The notes beneath the pieces are model-generated. The model was not told the DNA's origin. It saw nothing but the letters and a program-made list of their open reading frames with translations, and did no database searches. From the NCBI GenBank assembly GCA_963830775.1, contig CAWHNT010000056.1, forward strand, positions 62,001-126,000: DNA of 64,000 nucleotides, read 5' to 3'. Source of the DNA: CAWHNT01 sp963830775. GTDB taxonomy: Bacteria > Pseudomonadota > Alphaproteobacteria > Geminicoccales > Geminicoccaceae. Shown piece after piece: positions 56,428 through 64,000 of the stretch (the first letter of the stretch is position 1; each line of letters opens with the position of its first letter). Made by a program: the position numbers and the translations under genes.

Positions 56428-57068
56428 GAATGCGCTTCAGGCTTGCCGTACTGGCCCTCATGCTGTCGCCGCTCGTGGCCTGCTCTGCGACCCTGCCGAG
56501 CCGACTCTACACCCTGGCACCGGCGGTGTCGGCGCCGGTCGAGCCCGGACGCGGCGGCGCACTCGGCCTGGGGCCGGTCGAGCTCCCGGCCTACCTGGAC
56601 CGGCCCGAGATCGTCACGCGCGAGGGGCCGCATCAGGTCGTGCTCGGCGAGTTCGACAAATGGGCCGAGCCGCTCCTGCCCATGTTCGTCCGCCTTCTGG
56701 CCGATCGCCTGCGCCTCGCCAGCGGCAGCAGCGACGTCGTGCCCCTGCCGTCGCGGCTCGAGAGCAACCCGCGCTACGGCGTGGCCGTGATCGTCGATCG
56801 CTTCGATGCGGACGAGAACGGGCAGATCGTTCTCGACGCCACCTGGCGCTACTACCAGCTCAGCGACGAGCGCACCCTCAAGAGCGGCCACGAGATGGTG
56901 TCCCTGGCGGCCGAGCCCGCCTCCCAGCCGGACCCGGACTACGCCTACGAGCTGCCGGCCCGTGACTACGGCGCCCTCGTCGCCGGCATGGCCCGCGCGG
57001 TCGACGAGCTGGCGATGCGGATCAGCGCCGGCCTGCCACGCGCAGCACCCGCTCGTCGTGCGAGCTGA
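56424..57068 (+). CDS. pqiC: PqiC-like lipoprotein of MCE transport system
   Basis: Outer-membrane lipoprotein of 214 residues (lipobox SPLVAC), with the auxiliary-component fold RLYTLAPAVSAP, LGPVELPAYLDRPEIVTR and EFDKWAEPLLPMFVRLLADRL. It anchors PqiB to the outer membrane in the known system. The GTG at 56424 has GGGAGG six bases upstream and overlaps the pqiB stop; an ATG at 56430 is alternative. Confidence 0.88.
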   Translation: MRMRFRLAVLALMLSPLVACSATLPSRLYTLAPAVSAPVEPGRGGALGLGPVELPAYLDRPEIVTREGPHQVVLGEFDKWAEPLLPMFVRLLADRLRLASGSSDVVPLPSRLESNPRYGVAVIVDRFDADENGQIVLDATWRYYQLSDERTLKSGHEMVSLAAEPASQPDPDYAYELPARDYGALVAGMARAVDELAMRISAGLPRAAPARRAS

Positions 57069-57073
57069 CGCTG

Positions 57074-57089
57074 CCGGGTGATCACCCGG
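57074..57089. terminator. 16-base perfect palindrome at convergent gene ends
   Basis: ccgggtgatcacccgg is self-complementary over 16 bases. It lies between the pqiC stop (57068) and the end of the convergent lipoprotein gene (57082), overlapping the latter's last codons. It could form a bidirectional transcription-ending hairpin, though no T-run follows on either strand, or act as a protein-binding site. Confidence 0.35.
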
Positions 57090-58140
57090 TAGGGATCGTC
57101 ACCAGCGGTGCCCGGCCGTCGCCGGCACTCTCGACCAGGGCGGATAGCAGAAGCAGGAAGGTGAAGGCGCGCTTGGAGGAGTAGTCCTCGTCGTCGATCC
57201 AGAACCAGTGATCGGCGTAGCGCACGCTGGTGAAGGCGGTCTGCGGCGGCAGCATGGACGAGAAGATCCGCACCTGGGCCACCGGCGCCACGCCGGCCGG
57301 GTCCTCCACAGTGGCGAGTGTGCGGCCGGCCGCGACATGGATCCGCGGTACCAGCACGCGGGAGCCCAGCGTGGCCAGCACCTCCATCATCGACCGGGTC
57401 TGCACGACGATCTGACCCCGAGCTCCGGGGCCGGTGCCGTAGACGACATGCGGTTCGGAGACGTCGTGATCGAGCCCGAGCAGCACCCGCAGCCGGTCGA
57501 TCACGGATCTATCCGCCACCCCGTCCTCATCCCGCAGCACGAGGACGACAGGCCCTTCTTCGCCGCCCTCCCGCTTGGCTCCGACAAGGCCCGCCGACTG
57601 TGCCCGCCCCATGAGATCCACGAGCTCGGCGAAGCGGACGGCACCCTCCGCCGGCACGTCGCCGGGCAGGGCATTGGGCAGTCCCTCGACGGAACGCACC
57701 ATCATCCCGAGCACGAGGTCGGCCGGGTAGCCGGCGGCCAGCATCAGGAACAGCTCGCCGGGCGGGAACGGGTTAAGCATCGAGCGGGCGAGCTCGGGCC
57801 CGGTCACCGGGTCGTAAGTGATGGTGGGCCGGTCCTCGAAGTGCAGGAGTGCCCCCAGGCTCAGATCGTCCTCAAGCGACCAGCTGGGCGTGAAGAGGCC
57901 GGCGCCGAGGTGGCCCTCGGTCGTCATCGTGTAGCCGCTCACGACCTGGCCCACGCGGAAGAAGCTCACATGGTCGCCGTAGCGCAGGCGGACCACGTTG
58001 AGCAGGGTCTGCTGCTTGGCCGAGTCGGCCGTGACCCTCGCATAGCCGAGGCGATCATGCGCCACGGTCGAGGGCCCGAAGCTGCCGCAGGCGGCAAGGA
58101 AGGGGACGAGGAGGAGGAGGGCTGCCGGGCGGATCAACAT
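57082..58140 (-). CDS. Hypothetical lipoprotein
   Basis: Lipoprotein of 352 residues (lipobox PFLAAC, Cys near residue 17), with no recognised domain. It has segments ARVTADSAKQQTLLNVVRLRYGDHVSFF and LLLLSALVESAGDGRAPLVTIP and a mid-region rich in charged residues. The start ATG at 58140 precedes the lipobox signal. It is convergent with pqiABC and divergent from the RND adaptor, so it may belong to neither. Confidence 0.65.
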   Translation of the reverse strand: MLIRPAALLLLVPFLAACGSFGPSTVAHDRLGYARVTADSAKQQTLLNVVRLRYGDHVSFFRVGQVVSGYTMTTEGHLGAGLFTPSWSLEDDLSLGALLHFEDRPTITYDPVTGPELARSMLNPFPPGELFLMLAAGYPADLVLGMMVRSVEGLPNALPGDVPAEGAVRFAELVDLMGRAQSAGLVGAKREGGEEGPVVLVLRDEDGVADRSVIDRLRVLLGLDHDVSEPHVVYGTGPGARGQIVVQTRSMMEVLATLGSRVLVPRIHVAAGRTLATVEDPAGVAPVAQVRIFSSMLPPQTAFTSVRYADHWFWIDDEDYSSKRAFTFLLLLSALVESAGDGRAPLVTIPTG

Positions 58141-58336
58141 GGTCTGGCTGGATGATGGGGTCGGCGAAACCTGCACCGGCCAGGGCGTCGGCACAATCCG
58201 CCTGCACCCTTTCGGCTGTCCCCGGCGGTGCGCGCAATGGCCGGATTGCCAATTGTTCCCAAGCCCTCCATCGGGAGCTGCCAAAAAGGCGGCCGGTGGG
58301 CTACTCTACGGTGAGCCGTCTGGCTGGGGGGTTACG

Positions 58337-59470
58337 ATGCGAGCTGACGCCGTCTGGATCCCGTTGCTGACGGCAGCGGGGATCGTGCTCGCGGCCTGCG
58401 ATGATGGCGGCGATCAGCAGCGCGCGGCGGCACCGGCCGCCCCGGCGCCTGCCGTGGGGGTGGTCGCCGCGGCGGAGCGGGACGTGACGCCGGCCTTCTC
58501 GTTCACCGGCCGGGTCGAGGCCGTGGACAAGGTGGATCTGCGGGCCCGCATCACCGGCTTCCTCGAGAAGCGGGATTTCACCGAAGGCCAGGAGGTGACG
58601 GCGGACAGCCTGCTGTTCTCGATCGAGAAGCAGCAGTACGAGGCCACCGTGCAGCAGACGCAGGCAACGGTCGCCCAGGCGCAGGCTGTGCTGACCGATG
58701 CCGAACTCCAGCTGTCGCGCGGCGAAGAGCTGGTCCGCAACCGCAATATCCCCCAGTCGGAGGTGGATGCGCGCCGTGCCCGCCGTGACAACGCCAAGGG
58801 AGCGCTGATGGCCGCCCAGGCCCAGCTCCGCCAGGCGCAGATCAATCTGGGCTACACCGACATCCAGGCCCCGATCGCCGGCAAGATCGGGCGCAGCACC
58901 TTCACCGAAGGCAGCTTCGTCGGCCCCGACAGTGGCCCGCTCGCCACCGTGGTGAGCCAGGACCCGATCTATGTCAGCTTCCCGGTGAGCTCCCGCGAGC
59001 TGCTGACGGCGCGCCAGGAGGCGGAAGCGCGGGGCGATGACCTGCGGGCAGTGCGGGTCAAGGTCCGCCTGCCCGACGGCAACGAGTACGACCAGGTCGG
59101 CAGCGTCAACTTCGTCGACAACCAGGTCGACCCCACCACGGACACGGTAACGGTCCGGGCCAGCCTTCCCAACCAGCAGCGCCGGCTGATCGACGGCCAG
59201 CTCGTGGGGGTGACGGTGGAGCAGGCCAAGCCGCTGCCGGCGATCGTGGTTCCGCAGGCAGCACTCCTCGCCGATCAGGCCGGCCCCTACGTCCTGATCG
59301 TGGGCAGCGACGGCAAGGTCGAGCAGCGGCGGGTCCAGCTCGGCGAGGGGACCGGCACGGACATGGCGGTCAAGGACGGCCTGAAGGCGGGCGAGCGGGT
59401 CGTGGTCGAGGGCATCCAGAAGGTCCGGCCCGGCCAGACGGTGCAGGCCACCGAGGCGGCGGGGGCCTGA
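58337..59470 (+). CDS. RND efflux periplasmic adaptor (membrane fusion) lipoprotein
   Basis: Adaptor of 377 residues linking an RND pump to an outer-membrane channel. Lipobox-like TAAGIVLAACDDG. Features are a lipoyl/barrel-sandwich part (VDLRARITGFLEKRDF), an alpha-helical hairpin (VQQTQATVAQAQAVLTDAEL) and a beta-barrel with PQAALL. The ATG at 58337 follows GGGGGG. The pump gene starts three bases downstream; no outer-membrane factor is in the window. Confidence 0.93.
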   Translation: MRADAVWIPLLTAAGIVLAACDDGGDQQRAAAPAAPAPAVGVVAAAERDVTPAFSFTGRVEAVDKVDLRARITGFLEKRDFTEGQEVTADSLLFSIEKQQYEATVQQTQATVAQAQAVLTDAELQLSRGEELVRNRNIPQSEVDARRARRDNAKGALMAAQAQLRQAQINLGYTDIQAPIAGKIGRSTFTEGSFVGPDSGPLATVVSQDPIYVSFPVSSRELLTARQEAEARGDDLRAVRVKVRLPDGNEYDQVGSVNFVDNQVDPTTDTVTVRASLPNQQRRLIDGQLVGVTVEQAKPLPAIVVPQAALLADQAGPYVLIVGSDGKVEQRRVQLGEGTGTDMAVKDGLKAGERVVVEGIQKVRPGQTVQATEAAGA

Positions 59471-59473
59471 GCC

Positions 59474-62400
59474 ATGATCTCCTCCGTCTTCATCGACCGG
59501 CCGCGCCTGGCCTTCGTGGTCTCGATCGTGATCACGCTGGCCGGCATCATCGCCATCGGCGCCATCCCGCGCGCCCAGTTCCCGGACATCGTCCCGCCCC
59601 AGGTCCAGGTCTCGGGCTTCTATCCCGGCGCCAGTGCCGACATCGTCGAGCAGACGGTGGCCCAGCCGATCGAGCAGCAGGTCAACGGCGTCGACCGCAT
59701 GCTCTACATGCAGTCGACCTCCGGCTCGGACGGCAGCTACACGCTGACGGTGACCTTCGACCTCGGCACCGATCCCGACATCAACACCGTCAATGTCCAG
59801 AACAAGGCGAACCTCGCCATCCCGCAGCTGCCGGACGAGGTCAGCCGGCAGGGGCTGACGATCAAGAAGGTCTCCTCGGCCCTGCTCCAGGTGCTGGCAC
59901 TCTATTCGCCGAACGGGACCTACGACCCGCTGTATCTGTCCAACTATGTGACCATCAACATCCTGGACGTGCTGAAGCGGATCAACGGCGTCGGGGACGC
60001 GACGCTGTTCGGCCCACTCGACTACTCGATGCGGGTCTGGCTCGACCCGAGCAAGCTCACCAATTACGGCGTCTCGCCGAGCGACGTGGCGGGCGCCATC
60101 CAGTCGCAGAACGTGCAGGCCCCAGTGGGCCGGATCGGTGCGGCACCGGTCTCGCAGGACCAGCAGTTCCAGCTCACCATCAACACCAAGGGCCGGCTCA
60201 CCAGCGTCAAGGAGTTCGAGAACATCATCATCCGCGCCAACCCGGACGGGTCGGTGGTGCGGGTGCGCGACGTGGCGCGGGTGGAGCTCGGGGCCAAGTC
60301 CTCCGACCGGTTCTCGACCTTCAATGGCCAACCGTCGGCGACGATCGGTCTCTATCTGGCCCCCGGCGCCAACGCGATCGCCGTGGCCGACCGCGTCGCC
60401 GCCACCATGGTCGAGATGAAGACGAGGTTCCCGCAGGATCTCGACTACGACCTCATGTACGACACGACGGTGTTCGTGAAGGCCACCATCGAGGAGGTGA
60501 TCCACACCCTGGTCGAGGCCTTCATCCTCGTGGCCCTCGTCGTGTTCGTCTTCCTGGGCAAGCTGCGCACGACGCTGATCCCGCTGCTCGCGGTGCCGGT
60601 TTCGATCATCGGCACCTTCGCCGTGATGCTGGCGATCGGGTACAGCGCCAACACCGTCTCGCTCCTGGCCCTGGTGCTCGCGATCGGCATCGTCGTCGAC
60701 GATGCCATCGTCGTGATCGAGAACGTCGAGCGGGTGATGGAGGAGGAGCCCGAGCTCTCGGTCAAGGAAGCGACCCGCAAGGCCATGGGCGAGATCACCG
60801 CACCCATCATCGCCATCACGATGGTGCTGCTCTCGGTCTTCGTGCCGGTTGCCTTCATCCCCGGCATCACGGGCGAGCTGTTCCGCCAGTTCGCCATCGC
60901 CGTCTCGGTCTCGATGCTGATCTCGGCGATCAACGCCCTGTCGCTCGCACCGGCCTTGTGCTCCGTCCTCCTGACCAAGAGCCACGGGCGGCCGCGCGGG
61001 CCCGTGGGCTGGATGCTGGCCGGCATCGACCGGATGACGGCGGGCTATGCCTGGGTCGTGCGCCGGCTGGTCCGGGTCTCGATCCTCTCGCTGGCCATCC
61101 TGGCGGGCACCGTCTTCCTCATCGGCGTCACCTTCAAGGCCACCCCGCAGGGCTTCCTGCCGGAGGAGGACCAGGGCGCCATCTTCGCCATCCTGCAATT
61201 GCCGGAGGGGGCCTCCCAGAACAGGACCGCCACCACGGCAGCGGAGATGGACGAGATCATCCGGCGCGAGCCGGCGGTCGAGAGCGTCACCGCCGTCATC
61301 GGCTACGATTTCATCAACACCATCGCCTCCTCGAACAAGGCCTTCTTCATCGTCCGCCTGAAGCCGTTCGAGGAGCGGGCGGATCCGGCCCTCAGCGCCC
61401 AGGCCTTGATCTTGAAGCTCCGGCGCGCGTTCGCCACCGTTGGCACCGGGGTCGGCGTGCCCTTGAACCTGCCCCCGATCATCGGCCTCGGCTCCACCGG
61501 CGGCTTCCAGTATGTGCTGGAGGCCATCCAGGGTCAGCCCTTCACCGATATCGCTTCGGTCATGGGGAATCTCGTCGTGCAGGCCAACGGCCAGCCCGGG
61601 CTGGCCGGTGTCTTCTCCACCTTCGCCGCCAACACCCCGCAGCTCTATCTCGACATCGACCGCGAGAAGGCCCAGGCGCTGGGCGTCAACATCAGCGATA
61701 TCTTCACTGCCCTGCAGTCCACGCTCGGCAGCTACTACGTCAACGACTTCAATCTCTTCGGCCGGACCTGGCAGGTCAACATCCAGGCGGAGACACCCTT
61801 CCGCCAGCGGGTGGACGACATCTACCGGATCTATGTCCGCAACAAGAGCGGCGAGATGGTGCCGCTCCGTGCGCTCGCCAACGCGCGCCTGATCCTCGGG
61901 CCACAGGCCGTGAGCCGGTACAACAACTACCGGGCCGTGATCGTCAACGGCTCCCCGGCCCCGGGCGAGAGCTCGGGTGCTGCCCTCGCCGCCATGGAGG
62001 ACCTGTCGCGGACCGCCCTGCCCAACGGCTATGCCTATGAATGGACCGGCACCGCCTACCAGGAGAAGCTGGCCGCCGGGAAGACCACGGTCGTCCTGGG
62101 CCTCGCCGTCCTCTTCGCTTACCTCTTTCTCGTCGCCCTCTACGAGAGCTGGAACGTGCCGGTTCCGGTGCTGCTCTCGGTGAGCGTCGGCGTCCTGGGC
62201 TCCATGCTGGGGCTGAAGCTGGCGGGCCTTGCCTTCGACGTCTACGCTCAGATCGGCATCGTCGTGCTGGTGGCACTCGCCGCCAAGAACGCGATCCTGA
62301 TCAACGAGTTCGCGCTGGAGCAGCGCTACAAGGGCACGCCTCTCCTGGAATCCGCGATCGAGGGCGCCCGCCTGCGCTTCCGCCCGGTGATGATGACCAG

Positions 62401-62650
62401 CTTCGCCTTCATCCTGGGCCTGCTGCCCCTGGTCCTCGCCACCGGCCCCGGTGCTGCCAGCCGCCGCGCCGTCGGCACCCCCGTCTTCGCCGGCATGCTC
62501 GCCGCCTCCCTCGTCGGCATCTTCGTCATCCCGATGCTCTACGTCGTCTTCCAGTGGCTGCGCGAGCGCACCGGTCGCGGTGCCGTAGGCAAGCCGGGCG
62601 CAACGCCCGAGCCCCTACCACCCGCAGCGGCGGCCTCGCCGGCGGAGTAG
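59474..62650 (+). CDS. RND multidrug efflux pump, AcrB/HAE-1 type
   Basis: Proton-driven inner-membrane pump of 1058 residues, the usual length of AcrB/MexB. Twelve helices with two large periplasmic loops. The proton-relay Asp pair is in GIVVDDAIVVIENV (about 408-409). FIDRPRLAFVVSIVITLAG at the start and EDQGAIFAILQLPEGAS in the porter domain are family blocks. Forms an operon with the adaptor. Substrates (drugs, detergents, lipids) cannot be predicted. Confidence 0.94.
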   Translation: MISSVFIDRPRLAFVVSIVITLAGIIAIGAIPRAQFPDIVPPQVQVSGFYPGASADIVEQTVAQPIEQQVNGVDRMLYMQSTSGSDGSYTLTVTFDLGTDPDINTVNVQNKANLAIPQLPDEVSRQGLTIKKVSSALLQVLALYSPNGTYDPLYLSNYVTINILDVLKRINGVGDATLFGPLDYSMRVWLDPSKLTNYGVSPSDVAGAIQSQNVQAPVGRIGAAPVSQDQQFQLTINTKGRLTSVKEFENIIIRANPDGSVVRVRDVARVELGAKSSDRFSTFNGQPSATIGLYLAPGANAIAVADRVAATMVEMKTRFPQDLDYDLMYDTTVFVKATIEEVIHTLVEAFILVALVVFVFLGKLRTTLIPLLAVPVSIIGTFAVMLAIGYSANTVSLLALVLAIGIVVDDAIVVIENVERVMEEEPELSVKEATRKAMGEITAPIIAITMVLLSVFVPVAFIPGITGELFRQFAIAVSVSMLISAINALSLAPALCSVLLTKSHGRPRGPVGWMLAGIDRMTAGYAWVVRRLVRVSILSLAILAGTVFLIGVTFKATPQGFLPEEDQGAIFAILQLPEGASQNRTATTAAEMDEIIRREPAVESVTAVIGYDFINTIASSNKAFFIVRLKPFEERADPALSAQALILKLRRAFATVGTGVGVPLNLPPIIGLGSTGGFQYVLEAIQGQPFTDIASVMGNLVVQANGQPGLAGVFSTFAANTPQLYLDIDREKAQALGVNISDIFTALQSTLGSYYVNDFNLFGRTWQVNIQAETPFRQRVDDIYRIYVRNKSGEMVPLRALANARLILGPQAVSRYNNYRAVIVNGSPAPGESSGAALAAMEDLSRTALPNGYAYEWTGTAYQEKLAAGKTTVVLGLAVLFAYLFLVALYESWNVPVPVLLSVSVGVLGSMLGLKLAGLAFDVYAQIGIVVLVALAAKNAILINEFALEQRYKGTPLLESAIEGARLRFRPVMMTSFAFILGLLPLVLATGPGAASRRAVGTPVFAGMLAASLVGIFVIPMLYVVFQWLRERTGRGAVGKPGATPEPLPPAAAASPAE

Positions 62651-62684
62651 GGGAGGGGCAGGGCCTACATCAGCAGAAAGGCAG

Positions 62685-64000
62685 CTACGAAACGGCACCC
62701 AGCGCTAGGCGTTGCTCGTGCATGAGCAGGAAGGCCCTGTAGTCCCGCTCGAAGCTCTGCCGCCGCCGGATTCGGCAGCCGCTCGAGACCAGAGGGCGCC
62801 ATCGCCGCTGCAGCCGTGGGCAGATCCGGGTAGAGGCCCGCCGCCGTCGCCGCCACCATCGCGGTGCCGAGCAGCACCGCGTCCTCGGTCTCCGGCACCA
62901 CGAGCCGGCAGCCGGTGGCGTCCGCGTAGAGCTCGACCAGGAGCGGGTTCTTCACGTGCCCGCCCGTGAGGTGGAGCGTGTCGATGCGGTAGCCGCGGGC
63001 ATTGAGCGCGTCGACGATGTGGCGGGTGCCGAGCGCGATCGCGACCGCCGTGCGGTAATAGAGGCGGCAGAGACTGTCGAACGAGCTGTCGAGGGTGAGT
63101 CCGCTGATCACGCCCCTGGCATGCGGGTCGGCGAGCGGCGAGCGGTTGCCGTGGAAGTCCGGCAGCACATGCAGGCCGGCAGCGAAGGTCGGGTCCTCCG
63201 CGCGCAGCTCCGCGATCCGGGCAGTGACGCGCGCATGGAGAGCAGCGTCGGGCTCGCCGCCGGCGCTGTGCAGGCGGAGGATGTGGTCGAGAAGGGCGCC
63301 GGTCGCCGACTGTCCGCCCTCGTTCAGCCAGTATTGCGGCAGGACGGCGCCGAGATAGGGCCCCCAGACGCCGGGCACGGCGCGTGGCTCGGCCGAGAGC
63401 GCCATGTGGCAGCTGGAGGTGCCGGCGATGAGGGCGAGGTGGCGGTCGAGGCTGGTCGCGCCCTGCTGTGCCAGGCCGCCCAGCACGCCCAAAGCCCCGG
63501 CATGGGCGTCGATCAGGCCGGCACCCACGCGGCAGCCGGTGGTGAGGCCCAGGGCTTCCGCGGCCTCGGGCAGGAGCGGGCCGAGGTCGGTGCCGATGGC
63601 GGAGGCGGCCTCGGGCAGCGCACCTCTCTCCTTCAGGTCCCCGAGACCCATGGTGTTGAGGAAATCCTGCTGCCAGCCGGGTCGCTCGTGGGCGAGGTAG
63701 GTCCATTTGCAGGTGACGGTGCAGGCCGAGCGGGCGAGTGAGCCCGAGGCGCGATGGGTCAGGAAGTCCGCGAGATCGAGGAAGCGGCCGGCGCGGGCCC
63801 AGCTCCGGGGCATGTTCCGCTTCAGCCACATCAGCTTCGGCACCTCCATCTCGAGCGACATCACGCCGCCCACATAGTCGAGCACGCGGTGGCGGCTCGC
63901 CGTGCACTCCTCGGCCTCGGCCACCGCCCGATGGTCCTGCCAGACGATGATGTCCCAGCGGTCCTCGCCCGTGGTCGAGACGCTGACCGGCCGGCCCTCG
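62685..64000 (-). CDS. FGGY-family carbohydrate kinase (partial, frameshifted)
   Basis: C-terminal about 435 residues of a sugar kinase that phosphorylates pentuloses or related polyols; the N-terminus lies beyond the window. ATPase-fold landmarks are IIVWQDHRAV, LIAGTSSCHMAL and LTGGHVKNPLLVELYADATG. The frame shifts by one at about 62757: after LPNPAAA it should read FERDYRAFLLMHEQRLALGAVS with stop at 62685. The D-ribulokinase-like group (SVSTTGEDRWDIIVWQDHR) is likeliest. Confidence 0.85.

Noticed and set aside
58301..61198. Minus-strand ORF of 965 codons
   Set aside because: Antisense shadow of the RND adaptor and pump; rich in His/Asp/Arg without domain logic.
1..64000. CRISPR arrays, rRNA, tRNA, insertion sequences
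   Set aside because: No regularly spaced direct repeats, cloverleaf-like segments or transposase genes were seen on either strand.

Overview
The window is very GC-rich, densely packed DNA from a Gram-negative bacterium. A complete PqiABC envelope lipid-transport set, an RND pump, several lipoproteins, an ELM1-family protein and the Liv- and BMP-type ABC transporters point to an alphaproteobacterium, perhaps Rhodospirillales/Geminicoccales-like. The lineage is inference; no rRNA or tRNA gene was seen. About twenty genes are split by single-base or dinucleotide indels that leave conserved protein sequence intact on both sides. This looks like an imperfectly polished assembly rather than mass gene decay. 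Such genes are annotated over their full span with the break stated.

Layout. 1-4.8 kb: surface polysaccharide genes (GH8 endoglucanase, single-domain response regulator, GT26-GT2 fusion, GT4). 5.2-10.3 kb (minus strand): SoxB-like oxidase, SDR, Bcr/CflA-type efflux protein, a 2H-phosphoesterase-like protein and PhnM. 10.3-17.6 kb: membrane coiled-coil protein, secreted caspase-Sel1 protein, and two tandem glycosyltransferases sharing a duplicated domain. 17.7-25.8 kb: a RiPP-like locus. 25.9-38.3 kb: class III nucleotide cyclase, SDR/hydroxyacid dehydrogenase/BKACE catabolic genes, coiled-coil lipoproteins, and a five-gene Liv ABC importer. 38.3-44.6 kb: a two-gene operon encoding a giant double-hydrolase/CHAT protein and a metacaspase. 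44.8-49.4 kb: BMP-type (nucleoside-like) ABC importer. 49.3-53.3 kb: YjdF-type membrane protein, GT8-like enzyme, sulfotransferase, ELM1-like protein. 53.5-64 kb: pqiABC, a lipoprotein, an RND adaptor and pump, and a partial FGGY sugar kinase.

The most novel region is 17.7-25.8 kb. Two convergent operons each carry a YcaO-TfuA pair, the enzyme pair known from thioamidated peptides. The plus operon runs CBS protein, YcaO, TfuA, HExxH metallopeptidase. The minus operon runs a 44-residue peptide with a Pro/Arg-rich C-terminus, a strong hairpin, YcaO, TfuA, EamA-type exporter. Divergent from the small peptide is a 180-residue protein ending in four AGANVR units whose codons differ while the residues are kept. 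Together these supply candidate substrates, two modification pairs, a protease and an exporter. All ORFs in this stretch are intact.

The second candidate is the CHAT/double-lipase plus metacaspase operon, where two different caspase-fold proteases are co-transcribed; it resembles self-killing or defence effectors.
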